From Hyphomicrobium facile (GTDB taxonomy: Bacteria > Pseudomonadota > Alphaproteobacteria > Rhizobiales > Hyphomicrobiaceae): a stretch of DNA of 64,000 nt. Under the pieces are notes generated by a model. It was not told where the DNA came from and did not search any database. It saw nothing but the letters and a program-made list of their open reading frames with translations. The DNA lies in the NCBI RefSeq assembly GCF_900116175.1, contig NZ_FPCH01000004.1, forward strand, positions 248,001 to 312,000, in the 5' to 3' direction. Position 1 is the first letter of the stretch. Each line of letters starts with the position of its first letter. Positions 46,525 to 54,879 of the stretch are shown piece after piece. A program made the translations under genes and the position numbers.

Positions 46525-49164
46525 ATGGATGAAAAGAGCGACTTACGGCACGCCTTCGAGGCTGAGGAGCAAGAGCTTCGGCTAAGGCAGTCGAAAGTCG
46601 CTTGCATCCTCGGCATTGTGCTGATCCCGGCAGGGATCACGCTCGATAGCATCAGCTATTTTGACCAGATCAACACCTTGATTGCGATCCGGCTTGTCGC
46701 GGCGGGCCTGATCGCAGTCATCTATGCCCTGCACTTCTGGGACCGGACGGCAGCTCACGTTCGCTATCTGACGATGGCGGGCCTGTTGATCGCCGTCGCC
46801 TCGATAGCGGTGATGATCGGCATCACCGACGGCGCGAATTCGACCTATTACACCGGCCTATTCCTCATCCTCTTTGCCGTCGGCGTTCTGGCGCCGATGC
46901 AGCCCTTCGAGGCCGCACTTTTGTGCGTGTCGACGCTCGGAATTTACATCATCGCGTGCTTGCAGGTACCGTCCGCCACCGACACGATCAAGACCTTGAT
47001 GAACAATCTTTATTTCCTAGTGCTCACTTGCATCATTTCGGTCACCGCCGTTCATTTCAACTACCGCCGCCGCTTCAACGAATTCCGCTTGAAGTTCAAG
47101 CTCGCATCCCAGCATCAGGAGCTGTCGGCGCTCGACCGCCTGAAATCGCAGTTCTTTGCCAACGTCAGTCACGAATTGAGAACGCCGCTCACGCTCATTC
47201 TGGCGCCGGTCGAGCGGCTGAAAATCGACGTCGCTGGCTTGGGCCCATCGGCCGAGCAATTGCTGGATGTCATCGAGAACAATGCGCTTCGCTTGCTCCG
47301 TCTTGTAAATGACATCCTGAGCCTGATCCGCCTTGAGGAAGGCCGCGCCACGCTATCGAAGAAGCCCGTCGATATGGCGCACTTCCTGAAGCATACGGCC
47401 GCTTCGATGAAGCATCTCGCGACACTGAAGGGCGTGAACCTCGAACTCCAGGAACCGACCGGCGACCTGCTGATCAACGCCGATCCCGACGCCCTCGAAA
47501 AGATCGTCAGCAACGTCATCGCCAACGCGATCAAGTTTACGCCACCTGAAGGCCGCATCGATATTGCCGCCCATCGCGAAGAAGAGATGGTGACGGTCAC
47601 GATTTCCGACACCGGCATCGGTATTCCGGCTGAACAGCTTCCTCATATTTTCGATCGCTTTTATCAGGTGGACGGCTCCGCGACCCGCCGTCATCAGGGC
47701 CTGGGTTTAGGCCTCGCCCTCGTCCGCGAATTGATGACGCGCCATGGCGGAAACGTCACGGCAACGAGCAATTCAGGCGCCGGTACGACATTCGTTTTAC
47801 GTTTTCCTCATGCCCTGCAGGTTACGCAATTCGACATGAGCAACTCCGAAGAAAAACCGGATCGGCTTGCCGACGACCCACTGCGCACCTTCGATCGCAA
47901 AGCATCGGCCCGCGCCATCATGATCACCGATAACGCGGCATCCGCGATCGGAAACATGAGCGACCCGCAAGCCAAGGATGACCGCGTCGAGCTCCCGCTC
48001 CTCCTCGTTGTCGACGACGAGCCGGATATGCGCCGCTATCTGGCTTCGATGCTGCGCGAGAACTATCGCATCATCGAGGCGCCGGACGGCATTACCGCGC
48101 TCGAGAAAGCCAAGGGGCAGAAACCCGATCTGATTTTGCTCGACGTCATGTTGCCGGGCGTCACGGGGCTCGAGGTCTGTCGCTCGCTCAAGGAAAGAGC
48201 CGAGACGCGCGCCATCAAGATTATCATCCTGACGGCGCGAGCCGACGAAGAAGCCAAGATCACCGCGCTGAAGCACGGCGCCGACGACTTCCTGATAAAG
48301 CCGTTCAGCGGCCTGGAAGTCCGCTCGCGCATCGCCAATCTCATTAGGGCTTCCAAGCTCGAAACCGACCTTTACAGAACGAACGCGGAGCTGAAGCAAA
48401 GCCTGCAGCAATTGCGGGAAACTGAAGCAGCCCTGGTTCAAAACGCGCGTCTCAGTGCCCTTGGAACGATGGCCGCCGGCCTGTTGCATGAAATCGGCAA
48501 CCCGCTGAACTTCATGGGAACGGCGCTGCAATTGGCCGCCCGCGACCCGACCATTCAGGCCGATCCCGACACCGCGGATACGCTGAAGGACATCCATGCG
48601 GGCTATGAGCGCATTCACCGCGTCGTAACCGATCTCAGAGGCTTCACCGCGCCGCATCGCCCCGAGCACCCGCGGCCGTTCCACATCGAATCGGCGATCG
48701 ACCATGCGCTTCGCTTCACGGCGCATATCCAGAAGGGAATAACGATTACGAGGAATATCGCGGACGATGGGCTTGTCGTTGGCTCGCAGTCGACGATCGC
48801 TCAGGTTCTCGTCAACCTCATCGTCAACGCCGTCGCCGCAGTCCGCTCCGTCGAGGAAGAACGCAAACCTGAAATTACCATTACATCATTCGTTGAGGGT
48901 GACGAACTGATCGTCTCGGTAAGAGACAACGGCACCGGCATCGACCCGAAAATTCAAACCCAGATTTTCGATCCATTCTTCTCCACGAAGGACGTGGGTG
49001 AAGGCATGGGCCTAGGCTTGGCGGTCAGCCATCGGATAATTGCAAATCATGGGGGTTCACTGACTGTTAAGAGTAGTCTTGGAGAGTGGACCGAGTTCCG
49101 TTTCAACCTCCCGATATCGTCGGACAAAGAGAACCAGGTCTTCCATGGAGTCGTTTCGCACTGA
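46525..49164 (+). CDS. Membrane hybrid sensor kinase with HK-REC-HK architecture
   Basis: An 879-residue protein. Residues about 25-180 hold five or six membrane segments. Kinase core 1: HisKA with His216 in FFANVSHELRTPLTLI, N-box VIANAIKFTPPEGR, G-boxes VTISDTGIGIP and GLGLGLALVRELM. REC: LLVVDDEPDMRRYLA, acceptor D540 in LILLDVMLPGVTG, and ILTARADEEAKI...DFLIKPF. A coiled-coil leads to kinase core 2: His655 in AAGLLHEIGNPLNFMG, G-boxes VRDNGTGIDPKIQ and GMGLGLAVSHRI. Two complete kinase cores flank one receiver. It lies between the methyltransferase and the second REC-pseudokinase gene. Confidence 0.92.
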   Translation: MDEKSDLRHAFEAEEQELRLRQSKVACILGIVLIPAGITLDSISYFDQINTLIAIRLVAAGLIAVIYALHFWDRTAAHVRYLTMAGLLIAVASIAVMIGITDGANSTYYTGLFLILFAVGVLAPMQPFEAALLCVSTLGIYIIACLQVPSATDTIKTLMNNLYFLVLTCIISVTAVHFNYRRRFNEFRLKFKLASQHQELSALDRLKSQFFANVSHELRTPLTLILAPVERLKIDVAGLGPSAEQLLDVIENNALRLLRLVNDILSLIRLEEGRATLSKKPVDMAHFLKHTAASMKHLATLKGVNLELQEPTGDLLINADPDALEKIVSNVIANAIKFTPPEGRIDIAAHREEEMVTVTISDTGIGIPAEQLPHIFDRFYQVDGSATRRHQGLGLGLALVRELMTRHGGNVTATSNSGAGTTFVLRFPHALQVTQFDMSNSEEKPDRLADDPLRTFDRKASARAIMITDNAASAIGNMSDPQAKDDRVELPLLLVVDDEPDMRRYLASMLRENYRIIEAPDGITALEKAKGQKPDLILLDVMLPGVTGLEVCRSLKERAETRAIKIIILTARADEEAKITALKHGADDFLIKPFSGLEVRSRIANLIRASKLETDLYRTNAELKQSLQQLRETEAALVQNARLSALGTMAAGLLHEIGNPLNFMGTALQLAARDPTIQADPDTADTLKDIHAGYERIHRVVTDLRGFTAPHRPEHPRPFHIESAIDHALRFTAHIQKGITITRNIADDGLVVGSQSTIAQVLVNLIVNAVAAVRSVEEERKPEITITSFVEGDELIVSVRDNGTGIDPKIQTQIFDPFFSTKDVGEGMGLGLAVSHRIIANHGGSLTVKSSLGEWTEFRFNLPISSDKENQVFHGVVSH

Positions 49165-50395
49165 TCAGCCGGTCGAGATACTGATCGTCGACGACGAGCC
49201 ACAGGCCGTCAAATACTTCAAGAAAGCGTTCGGCACGCGATACGACGTGCTCACCGCAACGAGCGCGGACGAAGCCGAATCCCTCATTCTCTCGGGCAAC
49301 CACAACATCGCACTGGTGATTTCCGACCAGCGCATGCCCGGACGCAGCGGCGTCAGCCTCCTGAACCGCATCCGTAACGAACGCCCCGACATCATCCGTA
49401 TGTTGACGACCGCATACGCCGATCTCGATAGCGCCATCGACGCCGTCAACAAGGGCGAGATCCTCCGCTACATTTCGAAGCCGTGGGACCTCCGCGTGCT
49501 CGAAGCCGAAATCGAGCAGGCGATCACCTTCTATCTCCTGAAAAACGAATACGACATGCTCCTGCGCGACAAGCTCAGCGCGCTGCATCGTACCCTCTTG
49601 CGCGATCGCATGAACGACCTTGCGATGCTGTCGGGCCTGCTGCCCTACAACAACGCTCCGCTGACGATGTATCACTATTTGAAGGAAGCGATCGCCGAAA
49701 CCGCCTGGCGGCCGTCGGCTCAGAAGGCATGGTCGCAGCTCCGCATCAGAGACCACTGGCGCATTCCCGTTGAGGAAACCCAGCGCGCCATCGATCTTTC
49801 GGAAGTGCTGACGACGCCGCCCCTGTTGGCGGACGCTCATCCGAGCGAAGTCGACATCGTCGCCGTGCTGACGGACTGCGCCAACGAGATCAACCGCGAA
49901 CTCGGCGGCCTGCAGGTCGTGATCCATGCGGACCAGCCGCAGCTCGCCGTTTCCGCCGATCCCGCCGCGATGCGCGAGATCATCACGCGTCTGATGTATC
50001 CTATGAGCCAGTGGGCTGCGGCCGGCAGCGTGCTGCTCGTCAACGTCGCACGCGACACGCTCGATGACGACATGCCAGGCGTCGCCATTCATTTCGAACT
50101 CCGCAATTGCGAGCCGCAGCGATCGATGCAGGATTGCGTGTTGTTCACACCGCCGCTGCACACCGCGCCCAAGCGTGCCAGCGACTATCTGAAAGCCTCG
50201 CTCGCAATCGGCCACATCGGCGGCACGATCAGCTCGCCGCCCATGGAGAACGGCTACAAGCAAATCCACGTTACGCTTCCGGCGCGCGCCAAGGCCACCA
50301 CCAAGAAGATCAACGCGCTTCCTCAGCAGTGGCTACAGGATCTGAGCGAAGAATACGAAAAGTGGGTGCTGGGCACTCTCGAAATGGCGGCTTAA
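49145..50395 (+). CDS. Response regulator with C-terminal degenerate kinase-like domain (paralogue of 43860)
   Basis: A 416-residue protein. REC domain residues 10-125: LIVDDEPQAVKYFKKAFG, acceptor Asp in VISDQRMPGRSGVSLL (about residue 61), TTAYADLDSAIDAVN and ISKPWDLRVLEA. The C-terminal half has a two-helix region and an ATPase-like fold with PAAMREIITRLMYPMSQWAAAG and no recognisable G-box. ATG 49145 overlaps the end of the hybrid kinase by 20 bases, giving translational coupling. Layout matches the protein at 43860; the pair probably share the phosphate from the HK-REC-HK protein. Confidence 0.8.
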   Translation: MESFRTDQPVEILIVDDEPQAVKYFKKAFGTRYDVLTATSADEAESLILSGNHNIALVISDQRMPGRSGVSLLNRIRNERPDIIRMLTTAYADLDSAIDAVNKGEILRYISKPWDLRVLEAEIEQAITFYLLKNEYDMLLRDKLSALHRTLLRDRMNDLAMLSGLLPYNNAPLTMYHYLKEAIAETAWRPSAQKAWSQLRIRDHWRIPVEETQRAIDLSEVLTTPPLLADAHPSEVDIVAVLTDCANEINRELGGLQVVIHADQPQLAVSADPAAMREIITRLMYPMSQWAAAGSVLLVNVARDTLDDDMPGVAIHFELRNCEPQRSMQDCVLFTPPLHTAPKRASDYLKASLAIGHIGGTISSPPMENGYKQIHVTLPARAKATTKKINALPQQWLQDLSEEYEKWVLGTLEMAA

Positions 50396-50935
50396 GCGGC
50401 TGAGCCCGAGGCGACGGACAAATCTACGGTAGGGGTCTAATCCCCGGCCAAAACGGCCTCGAATCCGCCCGCCTGTTGGCCGCGCGTCAAAATGCCAACC
50501 TAACCGAAAACACCGCAACGAAGCTCGGCGAACCGGGACTTCGGCCGATCGTCAAGCGACGGCGTCCCGCGCCTGAATTTCAGACGCACCTCGGCCACCG
50601 CAATCGCCAAATTGCGCCGAGATCCACGTCTTTCCCGTGCGGGCGCCGCAAAGAGGTCTTCTTCAAGGCGAGGATAGCCCCGTGCCGCGAGATCGGCGGG
50701 CAACGCCGCCTCGTTGGAAAGCGGCGTAGGATGAATTGCCACTCCTTCCCGTCTCGAAGCACCTCTTGCGCGTTTTTCTAACCGTACGCGCTTGAGATCG
50801 CAGTGATGGTATGGTCGTTCGGGCGCTCCACGCACGGAAGGAACCAAAGTTGCTGGAATTGGCATGTGTTGACACGGAAAACGTCGCGCGGCGTCGCCGC
50901 GAATGTTTTCGGCGTCCACATCTGGAGGTTGCTGA
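50396..50935. other. Intergenic region before aldehyde dehydrogenase
   Basis: A 540-base stretch. Open frames here on both strands (for example a leftward one of about 200 codons overlapping the dehydrogenase) have no recognisable protein features and look like shadows of high GC. I see no tRNA or repeat. Confidence 0.5.
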
Positions 50936-52354
50936 ATGACTGCCCACGTTTCGGTCAAGGAAGACGAGTTCCTCCTGACAGGCTTCCTGAGCAGGCAGCG
51001 CGCCGCGTTCCTTAGTGATGGTCCACCGTCTGCCGCGCAACGACGGGCCGATCTGCTCAAACTGAAGACGGCATTGCAGAAGCGGCGAACGGCTTTCGAA
51101 GCGGCCGTCAGCAAGGACTTCGGCTACCGGTCTGCTTACGAAACGCGGATCATGGAAGTCACGCCGGTCATTCAGACGATCAATTACCTCCGCCGTAACC
51201 TGACGAAATGGATGCGTCCCGAGCGCCGCCGCGTAGCAATCCACTTCCGGCCCGGCCGAGCCCGCGTCGTTTATCAGCCGCTCGGTGTCGTCGGCATCAT
51301 CTCACCCTGGAATTATCCGCTGTCGCTCGCCCTGACGCCCCTCGCCACGGCGATCGCGGCAGGCAATCGCGCCATCTTGAAGCCATCCGAGTTGACGCCC
51401 GCGACCAGCGAACTTCTCAAATCGATGTTGCGCGAGATATTCCCCGAGGAGCAGGTCGCCGTCGTTACCGGTGGACCGGAGATCGGCACCGCGTTCTCGC
51501 GCCTCCCATTCGATCATCTCGTCTTCACCGGCAGCACCAATGTCGGTCGCTCGGTGATGAAGGAAGCCGCGGAAAATCTTGTCCCTGTCACGCTCGAACT
51601 CGGCGGCAAATCGCCGGCCTTGCTCGGCCCCGATGCCGACATCGACGCCGCAGCGGTCAGCGTCGCCTACGGAAAGCTCGCGAATGCCGGTCAAACCTGC
51701 ATCGCGCCCGACTACGTCCTGGTGCACGAAAAAGACGCGGCCGCCTTCGTGGCCTCATACGACGCGACCGCGCTCAAATTCTATCCGCAAGGAGCAGCCG
51801 ACCGGAACTACACGTCCATCGTCAACGCGAAGCATGAGAGCCGAATTCAGAAGCTGGTCGACGACGCGAAGGAAAAAGGCGCCAAGATCATCGAGGTCGC
51901 GAATGGCGGAGCCGGTACGCGCAAGCTTGCCCCCGTGATCGTGCTCAATGTCACCGACGACATGGCCATCATGCAGCAGGAAATCTTCGGGCCGGCGCTC
52001 CCCGTGATGACCTACCGCACCATCGACGAAGCGATTGGCTACATAAACCGCAAGCCTCGGCCGCTCGCCCTCTATTACTTCGGCCACAATAGCGACGATC
52101 GCCAGAAGGTCCTGACGCGGACAACGTCCGGCAACGTCACGATCAACGATACCCTGATGCATTACGTTCAGGACGACCTGCCGTTCGGCGGCGTCGGAAT
52201 GTCAGGCATGGGCGCCTATCACGGGATCGAAGGCTTCAAATCGCTCAGCCATGCGAAGGGCGTTTTCGAGCAGAGCAAGTGGAACCTCGCGAGGATCCTG
52301 CACCCGCCATTCAACAAAACGACTGATATGGTCATCCGGTATTTTCAGCGGTGA
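50936..52354 (+). CDS. Aldehyde dehydrogenase, coniferyl-aldehyde dehydrogenase type
   Basis: A 472-residue NAD(P)-dependent dehydrogenase. The Rossmann and active-site motifs are GVVGIISPWNYPLSLALTPL, FTGSTNVGRSVMKEA, LELGGKSPALLG with the base Glu, and NAGQTCIAPDYVLV with the catalytic Cys. The shortened form and the RPGRARVVYQPLG start belong to the coniferyl-aldehyde/ALDH3-like group. Substrate remains uncertain; in a methylotroph long-chain or aromatic aldehydes are possible. It stands alone on its strand. Confidence 0.87.
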   Translation: MTAHVSVKEDEFLLTGFLSRQRAAFLSDGPPSAAQRRADLLKLKTALQKRRTAFEAAVSKDFGYRSAYETRIMEVTPVIQTINYLRRNLTKWMRPERRRVAIHFRPGRARVVYQPLGVVGIISPWNYPLSLALTPLATAIAAGNRAILKPSELTPATSELLKSMLREIFPEEQVAVVTGGPEIGTAFSRLPFDHLVFTGSTNVGRSVMKEAAENLVPVTLELGGKSPALLGPDADIDAAAVSVAYGKLANAGQTCIAPDYVLVHEKDAAAFVASYDATALKFYPQGAADRNYTSIVNAKHESRIQKLVDDAKEKGAKIIEVANGGAGTRKLAPVIVLNVTDDMAIMQQEIFGPALPVMTYRTIDEAIGYINRKPRPLALYYFGHNSDDRQKVLTRTTSGNVTINDTLMHYVQDDLPFGGVGMSGMGAYHGIEGFKSLSHAKGVFEQSKWNLARILHPPFNKTTDMVIRYFQR

Positions 52355-52438
52355 CATTCCGCGCCAAATCACATGTATTCGGCCGCCGTCGATCGCCACC
52401 GTCCGACGGCGAAACTAGAAAAGAAAAAAGGAATGCGA

Positions 52439-52897
52439 ATGCAGCAAACAGTGGTCAGGGTCATCTGCGCGATCGGGCAGTCCGGTCAGCTTGGCCTCAA
52501 TGGAGAGCTGCCGTGGGAAGGCAACCGGGACCCTGAATACGTAGCCGACGTCGCTCGATTTTTCGACATCACACGAGGCCACGTTCTAATCGCCGGACCG
52601 AAGACCATTGGAGCCGTCCCCGATTTCGCACGCACCGATCGCACACTCTTCGTTCTCAGGTCCCACATGGACCCCGAGGCGACGCTCAAGCAATTTGCCG
52701 GGCGCGTCGTCTTCGTCGGCGGAGGCCCGCCGGTTTGGGACATCTACGCCCCCTACGTCAGCCACTGGGATATAACGCGCCTGCCCTACGACGGCCCGGC
52801 TGATCGCTGGTTCAATCCTAACTGGTTGACGGCATCGGCTCGCCATCAAGGCGATCGCCACCCCAATCCTTCCGTTCGAGCCGGGCCTTCCATTTGA
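52439..52897 (+). CDS. Divergent dihydrofolate-reductase-like protein
   Basis: A 152-residue protein with a DHFR fold start: VVRVICAIGQSGQLGLNGELPWEG. The next motif HVLIAGPKTIGAVPDF resembles the GRKT block, and VVFVGGGPPVWDIYAPYVSHWDITRL the GG motif. The typical WxxP and acidic catalytic residue are partly replaced (NRDPEYVADVARFF). ATG 52439 sits six bases past AAGGA. It may be an alternative reductase, not the housekeeping folA. Confidence 0.75.
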   Translation: MQQTVVRVICAIGQSGQLGLNGELPWEGNRDPEYVADVARFFDITRGHVLIAGPKTIGAVPDFARTDRTLFVLRSHMDPEATLKQFAGRVVFVGGGPPVWDIYAPYVSHWDITRLPYDGPADRWFNPNWLTASARHQGDRHPNPSVRAGPSI

Positions 52898-52904
52898 GAA
52901 ACCA

Positions 52905-52935
52905 AAGGCCGGATGCGCAGAACGCGTCCGGCCTT
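52905..52935. terminator. Bidirectional stem-loop between DHFR-like gene and KGG protein gene
   Basis: AAGGCCGGA (52905-52913) and TCCGGCCTT (52927-52935) form a stem with inner GCG/CGC and a 5-base loop. The two flanking genes converge on it. The T-rich tails are short, so this is a moderate call. Confidence 0.5.
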
Positions 52936-52979
52936 GGAATTTCATGTGAGAATGCTAGACGCAGGTGATCATCCTGCTG

Positions 52980-53213
52980 CTAGTGCTGCCCGCCTTTACG
53001 GCCGGCCTCAGCCGCTCGCCGAGGATCATTCCGGAAGTTGCCGCCACTCTCGTGGCCGCCTTTTCTTCCGGCCTGAGACGCAAGTTCATGATTCCGCGAA
53101 AAGCTGCGCTCATGGTCCGGAACGCTTGCGCCGCCCTTCCGGGCAATCTCACGCTGCTTCTCGGCATCCATGGATGCAAAGCCGCGCTTTGATGTTCTGT
53201 CCTCTTGCGCCAT
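52980..53213 (-). CDS. Stress-induced KGG-repeat protein (YciG-like)
   Basis: A 77-residue hydrophilic protein with the KGG/'stress-induced bacterial acidophilic repeat' pattern: RGFASMDAEKQREIARKGG, ELASQAGRKGGHESGGNF and RRAAEAGRKGGQH. Such proteins are abundant in stationary phase or osmotic stress; their role is not known. Related to Con-10 and YciG. Confidence 0.85.
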   Translation of the reverse strand: MAQEDRTSKRGFASMDAEKQREIARKGGASVPDHERSFSRNHELASQAGRKGGHESGGNFRNDPRRAAEAGRKGGQH

Positions 53214-53533
53214 TTGGATTACCTTCTTCAGTGAAAAATCTTCGCTTCAAAAGTTCGCCTCGAAAATCGAGATAAATGCGAATTGCCTGGAAATGTGCGC
53301 CGGTCCGTATGGGACCCGATCGTCACAAGGCAACCGAAGGAAGAACCTCGCCTTCTCAGGTCGGTTCCGATAATTTTCGCCGCCGGGACATGACGTTTTG
53401 GAAAGAAATTTCACGAAGCGGAACTTCGCGCGAGCCAATCGGCGAGTCTCGCCGACCGTCCCATTCACATGCAGTGCCGCATGCAGCCTCGGCCTGCGAC
53501 GCAAGCCGAGGCGATGATCAGATGATCAACTAA
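53214..53533. other. Intergenic region between KGG gene and DUF2076 gene
   Basis: About 320 bases between two leftward genes. It should hold the promoter of the KGG gene. No gene, repeat or RNA is apparent. Confidence 0.5.
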
Positions 53534-54214
53534 TTACACGTCGAAGTCGTCGCTGCCCCAATCGTACTGGCCGTCGTCCTGGGCATCTTGCATCTCGTCT
53601 TGCGCAGCGTCGTCAGCCGCCAAGTCTCGCTGCGCTTGATCGGCATCGTCGCGGGCGTCCTGCGCCTGGTCCTGAAGATTGTCGATCGTCTTTTGATCGG
53701 CCGCACTCGTGGCATCAGCACCGGCATGGGCACTGCCGCCACCAAAGAGGCTTCGAATTCCATCTGCGAGGAAGACACCGCCGGCAACGCCTGCGGCAGT
53801 CGTCAACGCCGAGGAAAAGAACCCTCCGCCGCCGCGAGCATGCGCGGGAGTACCCCACGGACTATTCGCCGATGGATTGGCGGCAGGCGGCGCGACGGGA
53901 TCCGGCGCCTGCTGCGGTGCGGACGTATACCGGCTTCCGCTCTGCGGCACCGACGAGCCACCGAGAAAACTTCCGCCGCGTCCGGTAGGCTGCGGTTGAC
54001 GCGCAGCAGCTTCCAAATCTCTCATGCGAGCTTCCGCGCGCTCGAGAGCCTGCTGCTGAACAATCACTGTCTGGGCGAGATAGTATGGCGCATCCGGAGA
54101 GCGCCTGATCAGATCCTGGATGAGCCATTCCGCTTCCTGATCCTTCTCGCCGCCATCAAAATTGCGGAGTCGCGCAAACAAATCTTCGATGAGCTGCTTC
54201 TCTTGCGCGTTCAT
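53534..54214 (-). CDS. DUF2076 domain protein
   Basis: A 226-residue protein. The N-terminal helical region EKQLIEDLFARLRNFDGGEKDQEAEWLIQDLIRRSPDAPYYLAQTVIVQ (recognised in pieces) is the hallmark of DUF2076, described as a periplasmic ligand-binding sensor-type protein. The middle is Gly/Pro/Ser-rich, with a Gly-rich hydrophobic segment (LTTAAGVAGGVFLADGIRSLFGGG), and the acidic C-terminal tail is rich in Asp and Gln and ends DWGSDDFDV. Function is unknown. Confidence 0.85.
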   Translation of the reverse strand: MNAQEKQLIEDLFARLRNFDGGEKDQEAEWLIQDLIRRSPDAPYYLAQTVIVQQQALERAEARMRDLEAAARQPQPTGRGGSFLGGSSVPQSGSRYTSAPQQAPDPVAPPAANPSANSPWGTPAHARGGGGFFSSALTTAAGVAGGVFLADGIRSLFGGGSAHAGADATSAADQKTIDNLQDQAQDARDDADQAQRDLAADDAAQDEMQDAQDDGQYDWGSDDFDV

Positions 54215-54629
54215 GAGGCTAGCCTCCCTATTAGACGCCTAGACGCCGTTGTCGACCGTTCAGAACCGCATGTAGGAACGGAACGAGAAAGTGACATGGG
54301 GCACGAGATTAATTTTTCGCTGGAATTGCTTTCTGCCGCAGCGGCTTCCGTGCCACGTCAGCAGTCTACCCCCGGTTCATGTCGGTAGATCGACGCTTGG
54401 CGAACGGCCGCGAGAATGGCACCCGGAAACCGCCCCCGCATCGGCTATTCGCACTAGCTAAAAGGTCCGGCGCGATGCCATGCAACAGGTGTCCAGGGCC
54501 CTCGACATAGCCGCAGAGGCCCAGCCGCACCTTCGCCCGAGCCCGGCACGGCCTAGGCCGGACAGCGGCTTCATTCCAGAGCGAAAGTCATATATCTCTG
54601 TCCGCGCACATTCTCCCGGGAGAACGGCC
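54215..54629. other. Intergenic region
   Basis: About 415 bases upstream of the leftward DUF2076 gene and of a short rightward gene. An in-frame upstream extension of the rightward gene to 54480 exists but shows no protein features. No RNA gene recognised. Confidence 0.45.
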
Positions 54630-54719
54630 ATGGATAAAGTCGCTTTAAGCTTCCTACTCGTGCTCAACCTGATCGTCTTGGTGCTGGTCCACCAATTGGC
54701 CAGCGGCCCCCTCTTCTAA
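54630..54719 (+). CDS. Very small single-pass membrane protein
   Basis: A 29-residue frame: MDKVALSFLLVLNLIVLVLV followed by a short polar end. A GGGAGAA site lies at the right spacing before the ATG at 54630. The sequence is a single hydrophobic helix, so it could be a true micro-protein, but chance cannot be ruled out. Confidence 0.4.
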   Translation: MDKVALSFLLVLNLIVLVLVHQLASGPLF

Positions 54720-54824
54720 GTTTCAAACTTCCCCTCTTCGCTGACTGCCATTTGCTTGCCTGTCACATCGGACAAGACGATCGGGCATGCTCGCGTCCTG
54801 CATTTGGGAGAGGCGCAAAAAAAC

Positions 54825-54848
54825 AAAAGCAGCCGCGAGGCTGCTTTT
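54825..54848 (-). terminator. Rho-independent terminator after the TonB-receptor gene
   Basis: AAAAGCAGCC (54825-54834) pairs with GGCTGCTTTT (54839-54848) around GCGA. Read leftward it is followed by GTTTTTTT. It lies about 30 bases past the receptor stop. Confidence 0.85.
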
Positions 54849-54879
54849 GCTTTTCGAGATGTTGCAGTCGGGAGAGAGT

